Part shown: in pieces, positions 18,205-27,280 of the stretch | Position numbering within the stretch: the first letter of the stretch is position 1 | Layout of the letters: the number at the start of each line of letters is the position of its first letter | Assembly: GCF_004114915.1 (NCBI RefSeq) | Contig: NZ_CP022220.1 | Coordinates: 372,001 to 436,000, forward strand | DNA length: 64,000 bases | Origin: Bradyrhizobium guangxiense | GTDB lineage: Bacteria; Pseudomonadota; Alphaproteobacteria; Rhizobiales; Xanthobacteraceae | Direction: 5' to 3' | The notes under the pieces: generated by a model | What the model saw: the letters and a program-made list of their open reading frames with translations, nothing else | What the model was told of the DNA's origin: nothing | Databases searched by the model: none | Made by a program: the position numbers and the translations under genes

Positions 18205-18903
18205 ATGAGCGCACCGAATTTGACCAAGCGAGCTAATGCCCTCGGAACCGACAAGGGGAATGAGGTAGGCGACGCCCACGGCTACACCAGCTTCTACTCT
18301 TTTCTGTTCGAAGAATTCCGCCAGCAACCTTTCACGATGGTCGAGATTGGATTACAACACGGAAACGGCTCTCTCGATCCCGATGTAGTGGTCGGTCGCA
18401 AGGTTGACGACATTCCGTCTATTAAGATGTGGCTGGAGTTCTTTCCCAAAGCCGAGATCATCGGATGCGACGTTGCCGATTTCAGCGCCTTTAAGATGGA
18501 CCGGTTCCGTTTCGAGCGCCTTGACATGGGCGATACGGTAGCCCTGGAACGCCTAGCGAACTCGCTCCCGCCCGTAAGGATCATCATTGATGACGCTTCG
18601 CACGCAGCTTATCACCAGCAGCTTGCTCTAGCGAAGCTGTTTCCCATCGTCGAGCCTGGCGGTTTCTACTTTATCGAGGATCTACATACCACGCACGGGA
18701 TTGCCGCACGATTGCCTTCCTGCAATTCAACTGAGACCGTAGTTGAGAAATTCGCTCAGACACGTCGGCTCGACATTCCGTTCCTGCCCGCGATCGAGCG
18801 TAGAAACCTCGAGACTACAATCAGGAAGATGTTCATTCATCGCGACGACAAGGGGGGTGTCAGCCGCTGGACCATGAAAATGGTGGGATTTGAAAAGTAC
18901 TAA
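18205..18903 (+). CDS. Class I SAM-dependent methyltransferase (MycE/CmcI-like)
   Basis: A 232-residue protein with the start ANALGTDKGNEVGDAHGYTSFYSFLFEEFR that is typical of sugar or small-molecule O-methyltransferases of the macrolide-sugar type. The SAM-binding strand and loop is FTMVEIGLQHGNGSLDP, the acidic end of strand 2 is EIIGCDVADF, and IIIDDASHAAYHQQLALAKLFPIVEPGGFYFIEDL carries the metal- or acid-type DDASH motif. The ATG at 18205 has AGGAAA 8 bp upstream. It stands alone ~950 bp before nodU, and a NifA-type site lies upstream. It could modify a sugar or a secreted signal; it is not NodS, which has a different sequence pattern. Confidence 0.72.
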   Translation: MSAPNLTKRANALGTDKGNEVGDAHGYTSFYSFLFEEFRQQPFTMVEIGLQHGNGSLDPDVVVGRKVDDIPSIKMWLEFFPKAEIIGCDVADFSAFKMDRFRFERLDMGDTVALERLANSLPPVRIIIDDASHAAYHQQLALAKLFPIVEPGGFYFIEDLHTTHGIAARLPSCNSTETVVEKFAQTRRLDIPFLPAIERRNLETTIRKMFIHRDDKGGVSRWTMKMVGFEKY

Positions 18904-19849
18904 AGAGTCAACCGAACTTTCCCGCGACCAACATGCCTATCTAGTCGGCGGTCTTCGCTCGCGCACGTGAGACCACTAAAATGTTGATCTCAGAAATATG
19001 AATGGGTTCACAATGGTGGAAAAATGGCGATAGAGGTGATTTGCTGGCTGGAGCGGCTTGGCAATTCCCGTGCCTCGCTGCCGCGCGATACGGCGGCTCG
19101 AAGTCTTTGTGTTGGAGTTACAAGCTGCGGGCCGTCTAGCTACTTGATCGACGATCGCCAAGCTTTCTCGACAACAACGTTAGATTGAGGCCCTGGCTCT
19201 TTACGGACTTCAAGGCCAGGCTGTACAACGAATTCGCTGGCCATGAGCGACACGTCACGCAAGGCCTCGACAGGTGCGCCGACGACGACAATAAATTTGG
19301 AGAGGCTGCGCACCTCGAGCCGCCCGTCGACGTCAACATCGCGCCGAGTCGGCCAAATTCCTTCGTCCGCTTGGCCTGCACGCGGTAGCTCTCGATGATC
19401 GATGCATCAATGATCTGCGTGTTGCGGTACTTCCGCTGTTGACCGGAGAAGCCAAACCGACCGCCGAGTCCAGTTCGCGGCGGTAGGTCGGATAGCACCT
19501 CCCAATTGGCGTAGCGCATGCTTCTGTCCGAAAACACACTCGTCTGATGTCAGGAACCCGCCAAGCAGTTTGCGAACGCGAGAGTCGGCCGAGAAACCGC
19601 GAGGGATTCCTGCGATTTGCATTGGTCTAGATCGTGCACTGCGCTACGTGCGGCATCTAGTAATCGGATCGCCGCGCTGGGGTCACGCTGCTAGTGCCGA
19701 GACGGTCGTGGGTATGTGGAATGCAACCTTAGACCGACGTCGAGCGCGAGCGGTGCCAGAATCGATCCACGACGATTTCCTATTCGCATCTTTCTAAGTT
19801 CGATTCGGTCTTTGTCAATCGAATTGCCGGCATCAGACAAGGAGGCACT
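18904..19849. other. Intergenic region with decayed coding remains before nodU
   Basis: About 950 bp. On the minus strand the stretch 19136-19450 reads in two frames like part of a real protein (QRKYRNTQIIDASIIESYR, then DVDGRLEVRSLSKFIVVV and ALRDVSLMASEFVVQPGLEV), so it is probably a frameshifted gene remnant of unknown family. No clear nod box could be recognised before nodU; AAGGAGG just before 19850 is its ribosome binding site. Confidence 0.35.
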
Positions 19850-21562
19850 ATGCGCATCTGCGGTATCAAGCTGACACATGACGGCGGGATTGCTCTTGTT
19901 GAGGACGGACGGCTTATCTTTTGTATCGAGCAGGAGAAACGGAGCAACAATCCGCGGTATCAAACAATCGACAACCTCGATGCAATCGTCGTCGCTTTGA
20001 CCGAACACGGTCTGGATCCGCAAGAAGTTGATCAGTTCGTCATCGATGGCTGGGCGGGGGTGGCGGAGTCGCAGTTCCAGGTTCTCAGCGGGACGACACC
20101 GATCACTCTCAAAGGGGCGCCCTATGTTGAACGCCATGCCGACGGCCTTCTCACCTCGTGCGATGGCTCTGGTCTTAGGCTCGATGGCAGCGATTTCCCT
20201 TATAGAAGCTATCCGCACGTCACAGGCCATGTAGCCTCCGCATACTGCACCAGCCCCTTTGCCAAAGCTGGACAGCCCGCCTTCTGCCTCGTGTGGGACG
20301 GCGGCACCTTTCCACGTCTTTATCACGTAGAACATCGAGGCGCTCAGTTCATCGAATGCCTGTTCCCGGTGATTGGGCATGTCTATGCCGCCGCGGGACT
20401 TCATTTTGGACCGTATAAGCAGGCGAACCGCGCTAACTGGGACCTGGGTGGCCCCGGCAAGGTGGACCCGGGCGGTGCCGGCAAGCTTAACCTGGGTGTA
20501 GCCGGCAAGCTGATGGCGTATATCGCGCTCGGGTCTGTCATTGAAAACATTGTCACGGTCTTTGAGGAACTCTACCAGGAGCGCTTTGCGGCCGACACGA
20601 AACTTGCCAGTTTCCGTACAGACATTGAGAGCATGGAGTCCGCGCTTGCGGCTGTGCATGACTTCTTCGACGCCAGCGCGCGCCACCTAAAGGCCAGGGC
20701 CCCCCAAGATGTGCTGGCATCGTTTCATTGCTTCCTCGAGCGTCTCCTCGTCCGCAAAATGGCGCTTGCTTTGCAGCGGCATTCATATCTTGGGGCGCGC
20801 AATCTGTGCGTAGCAGGTGGCTGCGGTCTCAATATCAAATGGAACAGCGCACTACGTGCGACAGGCCTGTTCGATGCCGTCTGGGTGCCCCCGTTTCCGA
20901 ATGACAGTGGCTCGGCAATCGGTGCCGCTTGCTGCGCAATGGTGGTGGAAAAAGGCTTCTCGCCGTTGGAATGGTCGGTATATAGTGGTCCAGCCTTGCA
21001 ACGTCGAGATGTACCCCCCGAATGGAAGGCCGCGCCGTGTAGTCTGCATGAACTTGCGACCATTCTTGCCGGCAACAAGCCCGTGATTTTTCTTACCGGC
21101 CGCGCCGAGCTTGGGCCTCGGGCGTTGGGTAGCAGAAGCATTCTCGCCCCCGCGACCTCGCCGCGAATGAAGGATTATCTCAACGACATCAAACTTCGCG
21201 AACACTTCCGGCCAGTGGCTCCGATATGCCTAGAGGATCGTGCGCCGGATATATTTAGTCCCGGAACACCGGACCCTTACATGCTTTTCGATCACCAGAC
21301 ACGACCAGAATGGCGGGACAAAATCCCCGCTGTTGTACATCTCGATGGATCGGCGCGATTGCAGACGATTTGCAGGACCTCTCAGCACAAAGTCGCCGAG
21401 CTTCTCGTCGAATACGAAAAGCTCACAGGCATTCCGCTGCTTTGCAATACGAGTGCAAACCACCATGGACGTGGGTTCTTCCCGCATGTCGCAGCAGCCT
21501 GCGAGTGGGGACGCGTCGAGCACGTATGGGGCGACGGCATACTGTGGACCAAAGCTCGATAA
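19850..21562 (+). CDS. nodU: NodU carbamoyltransferase with expanded internal repeat
   Basis: A 570-residue enzyme that puts a carbamoyl group on the non-reducing end of Nod factors. The start MRICGIKLTHDGGIALVEDG, HVTGHVASAYCTSPFAKAG (metal-type His-x3-His), VWDGGTFPRLYHVE, CVAGGCGLNIKWNSALR and PRALGSRSILA are all typical of NodU in the TobZ/HypF-type carbamoyltransferase family. It starts at 19850 after AAGGAGG. At residues 198-221 there are three tandem 8-residue units (DLGGPGKV, DPGGAGKL, NLGVAGKL) where NodU normally has one, so 16 residues seem to be added by DNA slippage. It stands apart from nodABC/S, none of which are in the window, and no nod box was recognised. It is full length apart from the repeat. 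Confidence 0.88.
   Translation: MRICGIKLTHDGGIALVEDGRLIFCIEQEKRSNNPRYQTIDNLDAIVVALTEHGLDPQEVDQFVIDGWAGVAESQFQVLSGTTPITLKGAPYVERHADGLLTSCDGSGLRLDGSDFPYRSYPHVTGHVASAYCTSPFAKAGQPAFCLVWDGGTFPRLYHVEHRGAQFIECLFPVIGHVYAAAGLHFGPYKQANRANWDLGGPGKVDPGGAGKLNLGVAGKLMAYIALGSVIENIVTVFEELYQERFAADTKLASFRTDIESMESALAAVHDFFDASARHLKARAPQDVLASFHCFLERLLVRKMALALQRHSYLGARNLCVAGGCGLNIKWNSALRATGLFDAVWVPPFPNDSGSAIGAACCAMVVEKGFSPLEWSVYSGPALQRRDVPPEWKAAPCSLHELATILAGNKPVIFLTGRAELGPRALGSRSILAPATSPRMKDYLNDIKLREHFRPVAPICLEDRAPDIFSPGTPDPYMLFDHQTRPEWRDKIPAVVHLDGSARLQTICRTSQHKVAELLVEYEKLTGIPLLCNTSANHHGRGFFPHVAAACEWGRVEHVWGDGILWTKAR
20441..20512 (+). repeat. Three tandem 24-bp units inside nodU
   Basis: Units at 20441-20464, 20465-20488 and 20489-20512 share the core CTGGGTG..GCCGGCAAG with a few substitutions each. 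They keep the reading frame and encode three Gly-rich octapeptides. The third unit is the one expected in ordinary NodU. Confidence 0.85.
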
Positions 21563-22790
21563 CCGTGCGGCGCGACAATCAGTGACAGTGCTTCCCAACC
21601 AGATTGTCGCGCTATAATAGCCTGTTCTAGAGGGCGCACAACGCAATTTGAGTAATACTCGGTAGAGCGGCTCCGGCGACGAATGCAGCCTCCCTGAGCG
21701 TCGCCCTCATCCAGCCGCCAGGATTTGACTTGTGTCGCAGTTGGCGCGAGCGATTAGTTTTTGTAAGGCGGCACGAGTACACCAACGTGATCACTTAGAG
21801 TTGCGGCATGGCCGCAATCTGACAGTGCAACGCAATACGCACGTGGCCTCGCTTGCCAAGGGAAACGCCAACTGTTTTGGCCGGGATCAGCACAATCCAC
21901 GCGCTGTAGTAAGCGGATGTGTTCGGAATGGCTTGACGCATATCCGAGTCCGAAAAGAGTACGGCTGCTTTTCGGGTGCAGCAGTCGCAGGACCAACGGC
22001 CTATGAGCTTAGCAGGGTGCGAGTGGGCATCCTGGATCCCCGACCTCAGAGGATGACACCTGATACGAATGAAGTTCGCATAGCGCGCTCGGCGATGGTG
22101 TTGAGGTGGCGGGTTCGCGCGCTTCGGTGCTTCGGTAGTACCATCGATCGGATCGAGAACGAACGCGGCGCCTCGGTGACCGACAACGTCCCTTGGTCAG
22201 CATCCCTCCTGCCGATGAACGAAAGCACGTCTGGGCCGCGCTGGCAGTGACAGTTCAAATTGACGGCAGACCTGATTCACGATTAACCCCCGCCAGCGAC
22301 CGACCATGTACGGATCGTAAGCGAACAAGCTCACTTGCCGTCCGCACTCGAAGATCCTGTCGTCGCCGATTGTCCTGCTGCACCTGTCTGTGGCCGCAGC
22401 AAACCAGAGGACCGCTTAACCCTACATTGCCATCCATGTTGAACGAGCGTGGCTTATGCCGCACCAGAGCTTCCTCTGCGCTCCCCGTTGGAACAAGCCG
22501 CCGCCGCTAGTAAGGACTCTTATGGTTCGGATCGAGTTCGATTTTGCAGTTTATGACTGGCCCACGTTAGACGTTTTGAGCTCGACTCTTGAGTGAGACT
22601 CACAGCGATGCCCTTATCACGGACCAGATCAGGAGATTGATCGCCAGAAGTGGCGGCATCGCTAGGGCTTAATTTTGAAATAGAGCAATCTCGCCGTTAA
22701 CAAGATATCGAAAGCCCTATCCGCCGCTTAGCGGCAATGGATGAGGTGAACGACGGACACTCAGCTCAAATTCCTTCATTTCTGATGCGG
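21563..22790. other. Non-coding or decayed region downstream of nodU
   Basis: About 1.2 kb. Open frames such as 21732-22250 (+) and 22046-22258 (-) overlap on opposite strands, lack convincing ribosome binding sites and match no family known to me. It is probably relic sequence. Confidence 0.4.
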
Positions 22791-23996
22791 TTAGGTCCCT
22801 GGCTGCCCGCGCCTTAGACCGTTGAGCGCCTCGACGATGCGTTTGAGCCCCATCTCCAATAGCTCCGGTGGAGCACCGAAGGAGAGACGTAGGCCGTTCG
22901 CGTCGCCGAAAGCGTCGCCTGGAACACATCCTACATTAGCTTCTTCGAGGAGCACTCGTGCGATGTCATCGGCAGATCGCACTGAGCCTTCAGTCCGCAA
23001 AGCAGACAAAAGCCGACTCAGATTGAGATAAAAACAGAACGAACCATCGGCGCGGGATGGAGTTACATCGCGTAGATCAGAAAGGATGTGAAGACCTATG
23101 TTGCGAGCGTCGACAAGACGCTGATAGATCTGCTCCTCAAAGCTGCCATCGCTGGCTTGAAGGTGGTGCAGGATCGCCTGCTGCGCGATTACATTCGGAG
23201 TTGCGATTGCATGGCTCTGAAGCTTTCTTACCGCGGAAACGAGCTGCGCGGGCGCGGCGAAATAGCCCAAGCGCCAGCCGGTTATCATCAACTCCCTTGA
23301 AAACGACTTGACTATGATCGTCCGCGAACGTACCCGGGGGTGCGCCATGACGATCGACTCGTGGTGACGAAAACCAGTGAATACCAGTCCCGAGTAGCAC
23401 TCATCGGAAATGATCCATATCTGGCGTTCGATAGCGAGTTCGCCGATATCTTGTAGTATCGTTCGATTGTAGACTGCGCCGGTCGGGTTATTTGGCGAAT
23501 TGATTATTATAGCTTTCGTCTGCGGTGTGACAGCAACTCGGATTGCACTGATATCGGGAATATATCTCGGGCAGCGAGCATCAACGAACACTGGTGCTGC
23601 ACCAGCGAGAACGACCTGGGACAGCAATATCGGCCGCCAGGGGCGAATAATGATAACCTCGTCGCCCGGCGCTAGGACAGTCACGGCCGCATAGAGCAGC
23701 GCTTGCTGCGCGCCCGTAGTGATTACGATCTCTTCCGCACTCCAACCAACGCGCGTTTCGACCGAGAGCTTTTCGGCGACGGCCCTGCGAAGGGGCGTAA
23801 GCCCAATGAGATCGACATAGCGGTTCGCTTCGGCGTTGACCGCAGCCATCGCTCCTTCGCACACTGATGAGGACGGCTCGACGACGATTTCGTCGGTTGC
23901 CAGATCAATGAACCGGCGCCCAATCACAGCTACCGTGGCTAAGTCGTGGCCGGCTTTTCGGGATCTAGAAAGGAAGGACATCGGGCGCGACGGCAT
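22791..23996 (-). CDS. Class I/II aminotransferase-like protein with Arg at the PLP lysine
   Basis: A 401-residue fold-type I PLP enzyme homologue. The ATG at 23996 is preferred because AGGAGA lies 7 bp upstream; longer in-frame starts add unlike sequence. Family motifs: ITTGAQQALLYAA, NSPNNPTGAVYNR (substrate/PLP Asn), IISDECYSGLVF (Asp and Tyr) and the C-terminal GLRLSFG Arg for the substrate carboxylate. The PLP-lysine motif, usually S-x-S-K followed by MTGWRxG, reads SFSRELMITGWRLGY: the Lys is Arg234 (codon AGG, 23295-23297). Without that Lys ordinary transamination should fail, so it may be inactive or do something other than classic transamination. It lies between nodU and the NifA-controlled cassette but on the opposite strand. 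Confidence 0.8.
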   Translation of the reverse strand: MPSRPMSFLSRSRKAGHDLATVAVIGRRFIDLATDEIVVEPSSSVCEGAMAAVNAEANRYVDLIGLTPLRRAVAEKLSVETRVGWSAEEIVITTGAQQALLYAAVTVLAPGDEVIIIRPWRPILLSQVVLAGAAPVFVDARCPRYIPDISAIRVAVTPQTKAIIINSPNNPTGAVYNRTILQDIGELAIERQIWIISDECYSGLVFTGFRHHESIVMAHPRVRSRTIIVKSFSRELMITGWRLGYFAAPAQLVSAVRKLQSHAIATPNVIAQQAILHHLQASDGSFEEQIYQRLVDARNIGLHILSDLRDVTPSRADGSFCFYLNLSRLLSALRTEGSVRSADDIARVLLEEANVGCVPGDAFGDANGLRLSFGAPPELLEMGLKRIVEALNGLRRGQPGT

Positions 23997-24794
23997 AGGC
24001 GCTCTCCTGCAAAGTTGTCGCGCTTGTGAAGTGATCCCAGCCGCGTGACCGGACGTTCCTTGATCTGTTTCGGAGATATCGCTCTTCGGGTTGAACAAGC
24101 TCTTCCCAACCGCCGAGAGTTCACCGAAACCACCAAGCCCTTTCTCAATATGCACAACACGTGGTTGCGACTACTCCGGAATTGAAGCCGAACACGCACA
24201 AGACGCGGACCAGAGCCAACCGCAGCCGACCTTCAGTAGTATTGGCACGGCGATAATGCTGGGAACAAACAGATCGACTTTTGGACCCCGATGTCGCTCG
24301 GCAGGACGCCACCATGCAATGCGGGCTGGTGAGCGCGCCACGAGTCGTGCCATCTGCCAACTTGCCGAAGCTCCTGTCTTCATCAACGAGCGCATGGCAG
24401 CGTTCAGCCTCAACACGCCACAACCTCCATGTGATCGTTCTGCGACCCGCCTTGCCGCCTCGACTAGCCCGTTGACGATAGTCGATTGTGGTTGATCTTA
24501 ATTGCCGACCTCCTCCCATCTGCCTTGCGATCAGCGCGTGATCCGCAGCAGTTACCCACCGTTCATTGCCAAGAAACCATCTCTTGATCAATCACTATTG
24601 TTGGTAGTTCATCCGGGCAATACTTCCTTCTGCTGGATGCCAGCAAAGCCCCGCGGCCGGCTTGGCGCGACTCGCATTGGTCATGCTCGCTAATGTGAGG
24701 ACACTGCCTCGTACCCACGCGCGAGCGTGAGAGTCTCAGACCAACGGTCGGCGCCTGACACTTTTCGGACGAGCTCGTCGCACCTTAGACAGAA

Positions 24795-24810
24795 TGTCGG
24801 GATTCGGACA
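24795..24810 (+). promoter_or_regulatory. NifA upstream activator site (TGT-N10-ACA), cassette copy 1
   Basis: TGT-CGGGATTCGG-ACA is an exact match to the NifA consensus. It lies about 83 bp before the -24 element at 24893, which is typical spacing for NifA-dependent promoters. The same sequence block occurs in cassette copy 2 with one changed base. Confidence 0.75.
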
Positions 24811-24892
24811 CGGAGCTCATCGCGGGTCGCCAAACTGTTTGCGTATCTCGACCTTCGTTGTTGCATCAGCGCGAGCCAGCTCGTCTGAGGAG

Positions 24893-24907
24893 TGGTACGG
24901 CGCTTGC
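24893..24907 (+). promoter_or_regulatory. Sigma-54 (RpoN) promoter, cassette copy 1
   Basis: TGGTACG-GCGC-TTGC matches the -24/-12 consensus (TGGCACG-N4-TTGC) at all but one position and with exact spacing. It lies ~90 bp before the PurF-like start codon. The 3' flank TTAAAGAGAG is shared with copy 2. Confidence 0.8.
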
Positions 24908-24998
24908 TTAAAGAGAGCAGAGCCACGTCGTCACGCCGTGGTGCATTCGCCAATGATGCGAGCCGGGACATCGGTTCTTCGACAAGAGGGGTAAAGGC

Positions 24999-26588
24999 AT
25001 GTCCGGCGTTGCTGCTGCGTTTTTTTGTCCTTCAAGCAATTCGCAGGCGGATGTTTATGATCGACTCGAGCACATGATCCCGAAACTTGCGCTTCGTGGC
25101 CAGGCGGCGGTCGGCGTTGCGGCTTTCATGCACAAACAAGGTATTCGATATGGGAGAGCGTTTCAGTCATCGAGCGCTTCAGTGCGCATTGATCCCAACG
25201 AACAAGATCGGCGTTTTCGGCCTCATGTTGCAATCGCTCAAGTCCGTAGCCGATGCCGCGAACTCAGTGATGGCGTCGACCTTCAGTCAATTCATAACAA
25301 TGCAGGCACCAGCCGCCATCTGGCCATTTCTCTGGATGAGGCCTTGGTCAATGCTCGTGAACTCAGGGGAGCCTTTCTTGCCCAGGAGCAACGATCAACC
25401 GTCAACACAGATGCTGAGCTCTTGCTCAAGTGTATTGAACGCTGTTGTGAACGACACTACTGGCGCCACGGTCTAGCGGCCAATTACGAAACCGTTTTTC
25501 GAGAGATTGACGATCGTATTGACGGCGCTATTAGCGCGCTTTTCCTGGACGGAGACGGAAATCTCATTGCTTACCGCAATCGAAGCGGCTTGCGACCGTT
25601 GGAGACCATGCAAACAGATGACGGGTTCTTGCTCTTCGCCTCTGAAAATTGTGCCTTTGCCGCTCTCGAGGGTAAGACGCGGCAGATCTCGCCGGGCCAC
25701 ATAACGTATGTGGACGGAACGACGGGGGGCAGCGTTAGTCGTGCCGTGCACAACGGGCGACATAAAGCCAGGCTCTGCGCGTACGAAGCTCTCTATTTAG
25801 GAAGTCCGAATACGTCGGTCGAAGGCCATTCACATTTCGAAACCCGGTACAATATCGGTGCTGCCTTGGGTGGGATTGTTGCGCAGCGACTGCAAGCTGA
25901 AGCAGATCCTACCTGCACACTCGTTTCCTCCAAGCCGCGTACAGGTGGTCCGTTCGCCGATGGCCTGTACGCATCTCTCGCGGAATACGGGCTGCTCGCC
26001 GAGCGTCGTGAAGTGGTCGCCACGACGTTTCTTCAGCGAACGCTCATCGGCACGACCGACGAGCGAAAGTCCCGCATTTCTCAAAAGTACCGAGTACTGG
26101 AAACTGACCTGACTAAAACCAGCGTAGTAATTGTCGACGAAGCACTCATTCGCGGCGATACCAGTCGAGCTGTCACGAGCATGCTCCTTACCGCCGGAGC
26201 CAAAGCCGTGCATTGGGCGATCGGTTCGCCGCCTATAGTGGCTCCGAACTACTACGGCATGGGTATCAACACACTCGATGAGCTCGCATTCTGGCAGATT
26301 TGGAAACGACTGCCGTCCGAGCAGCGAACGCAAAGCCTTCGCTTTCACAAGATGGAACCCCACGTTTTGAGACTCATCGAAAGCAACATCGCGACATCCA
26401 TCAACGCAGCCTCGATAACGTATCTGCCCTTCCCACTGCTAGAATCGTTGCTGCCCCTGAGACCGGAGAGCTTCGATCTGTCACCCTTTACATTCGAGAT
26501 GCCAACTCGGGCGGGACAGGAGCGGGCGGACAGGAATCTGCGCGAATTGGTGGCTGATCTTCCCCGCATGCAATCAGTTCACGCTTGA
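24999..26588 (+). CDS. PurF-like amidophosphoribosyltransferase homologue with Ser nucleophile (copy 1)
   Basis: A 529-residue homologue of glutamine PRPP amidotransferase, with an N-terminal Ntn-type glutaminase domain (to ~residue 240) and a C-terminal phosphoribosyltransferase domain. PurF starts MCG; here the start is MSG, so the N-terminal nucleophile would be Ser2. Arg83/85 (IAQVRSRC) and Asp138 (NTDAELLL) of the glutamine pocket seem kept, but the HNGN oxyanion motif reads SLDEALVN (111-118). The PRPP loop is VDEALIRGDTS (~379-389) rather than VDDSIVRGTTS. KARLCAYEALYLGSPNT and GSPPIVAPNYYGMGI match PurF. It heads a three-gene operon behind a NifA/sigma-54 promoter. Ordinary purine synthesis is unlikely; it may form an unusual phosphoribosyl or amide product. 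Confidence 0.8.
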   Translation: MSGVAAAFFCPSSNSQADVYDRLEHMIPKLALRGQAAVGVAAFMHKQGIRYGRAFQSSSASVRIDPNEQDRRFRPHVAIAQVRSRCRELSDGVDLQSIHNNAGTSRHLAISLDEALVNARELRGAFLAQEQRSTVNTDAELLLKCIERCCERHYWRHGLAANYETVFREIDDRIDGAISALFLDGDGNLIAYRNRSGLRPLETMQTDDGFLLFASENCAFAALEGKTRQISPGHITYVDGTTGGSVSRAVHNGRHKARLCAYEALYLGSPNTSVEGHSHFETRYNIGAALGGIVAQRLQAEADPTCTLVSSKPRTGGPFADGLYASLAEYGLLAERREVVATTFLQRTLIGTTDERKSRISQKYRVLETDLTKTSVVIVDEALIRGDTSRAVTSMLLTAGAKAVHWAIGSPPIVAPNYYGMGINTLDELAFWQIWKRLPSEQRTQSLRFHKMEPHVLRLIESNIATSINAASITYLPFPLLESLLPLRPESFDLSPFTFEMPTRAGQERADRNLRELVADLPRMQSVHA

Positions 26589-26596
26589 GGTCATTA

Positions 26597-27268
26597 ATGA
26601 AACCCGTTCTCGTCTTTGATTGGAATGGAACGTTGCTCGATGATGCGCACGCACTGCTTCAAACGACTAATGCTATTCTGAACCGCTTTGGTTACGCGCC
26701 GATCAATATGGAGACGTTTCGGGAACATTGCGACCTCCCGCTATCTCTTCTTTATCGCAATCTCGGAATGTCGCAGGACGAGGTTGCGGCCGTGGATCGC
26801 GATGGCAGCGCTGTCTTTCACAACACCTATGAACCACTTGCGGATCGCGCCGATCTGCGCGAGGGCGCGCGTAGAGTGCTGGAGCTAGCGCACCGAGAAG
26901 CAGCTTTGTCCGTCATCGTGAGCAACCATATCGTTGCCCCCCTTCGGTCCCAATTGAGAAGACTTGGAATCCATGACTACATCAACGAAGCTCTCGCCTT
27001 TGAAAGCCGCGCCACTCAATACAAATCGATGAGCAAAGGAGAGCGGCTTCGCCTCTACATGCAGAAGTACAGCCTCGACCCGGCGTCGACGTTTATCATC
27101 GGCGATATGCCGATCGAAATGGACATCGCACGCAATCTCGCACTCATAAGCATATCGATCACCGGAGGTTTTGTTTCGGACTCGCGCTTGCGGGCGGCAA
27201 ATCCTGACTATTCGATTAACAACCATCATGAGCTGTTGCCTATCTTACAAAGGCACGGCTTTTTCTAG
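26597..27268 (+). CDS. HAD-family phosphatase, phosphoglycolate phosphatase-like (copy 1)
   Basis: A 223-residue HAD hydrolase. Motif I is VFDWNGTLLDD with the nucleophilic Asp; the second acid is Asn, as in a known subset of the family. Motif II Ser is in VIVSNH, the motif III Lys in SKGERL, and motif IV is FIIGDMPIEMDIARN. Helical residues 15-80 form a cap of the C1 type. The ATG at 26597 follows GAGGTC, 8 bp after the PurF-like stop; the copy at 60394 starts at the same residue. A TTG overlap start is possible but less likely. It probably removes phosphate from the product of the PurF-like protein. Confidence 0.82.
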   Translation: MKPVLVFDWNGTLLDDAHALLQTTNAILNRFGYAPINMETFREHCDLPLSLLYRNLGMSQDEVAAVDRDGSAVFHNTYEPLADRADLREGARRVLELAHREAALSVIVSNHIVAPLRSQLRRLGIHDYINEALAFESRATQYKSMSKGERLRLYMQKYSLDPASTFIIGDMPIEMDIARNLALISISITGGFVSDSRLRAANPDYSINNHHELLPILQRHGFF

Positions 27269-27280
27269 AGTGCATGAACC

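Larger units (their letters stand above)
23997..24998. other. Regulatory region upstream of the PurF-like cassette
   Basis: About 1 kb with no supported gene. The last 200 bp carry a NifA site (24795-24810) and a sigma-54 promoter (24893-24907). Blocks of this stretch, mainly around those two sites, are conserved upstream of the inverted cassette copy at 61994-62210, while the sequence between them is not. Confidence 0.5.

Noticed and set aside
19560..19849. Possible nod box upstream of nodU.
   Set aside because: Only short pieces (ATCCAC..GAT) resemble the motif; the ATC-N9-GAT arrangement is not present.
19691..20686. A 331-codon leftward frame inside nodU.
   Set aside because: NodU reads along the whole opposite strand with strong family identity; this is a shadow.
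24243..24249. TGGCACG upstream of the aminotransferase gene, possible sigma-54 element.
   Set aside because: The GG to GC distance is 12 rather than 10 and no TTGC follows. It also faces away from the aminotransferase.
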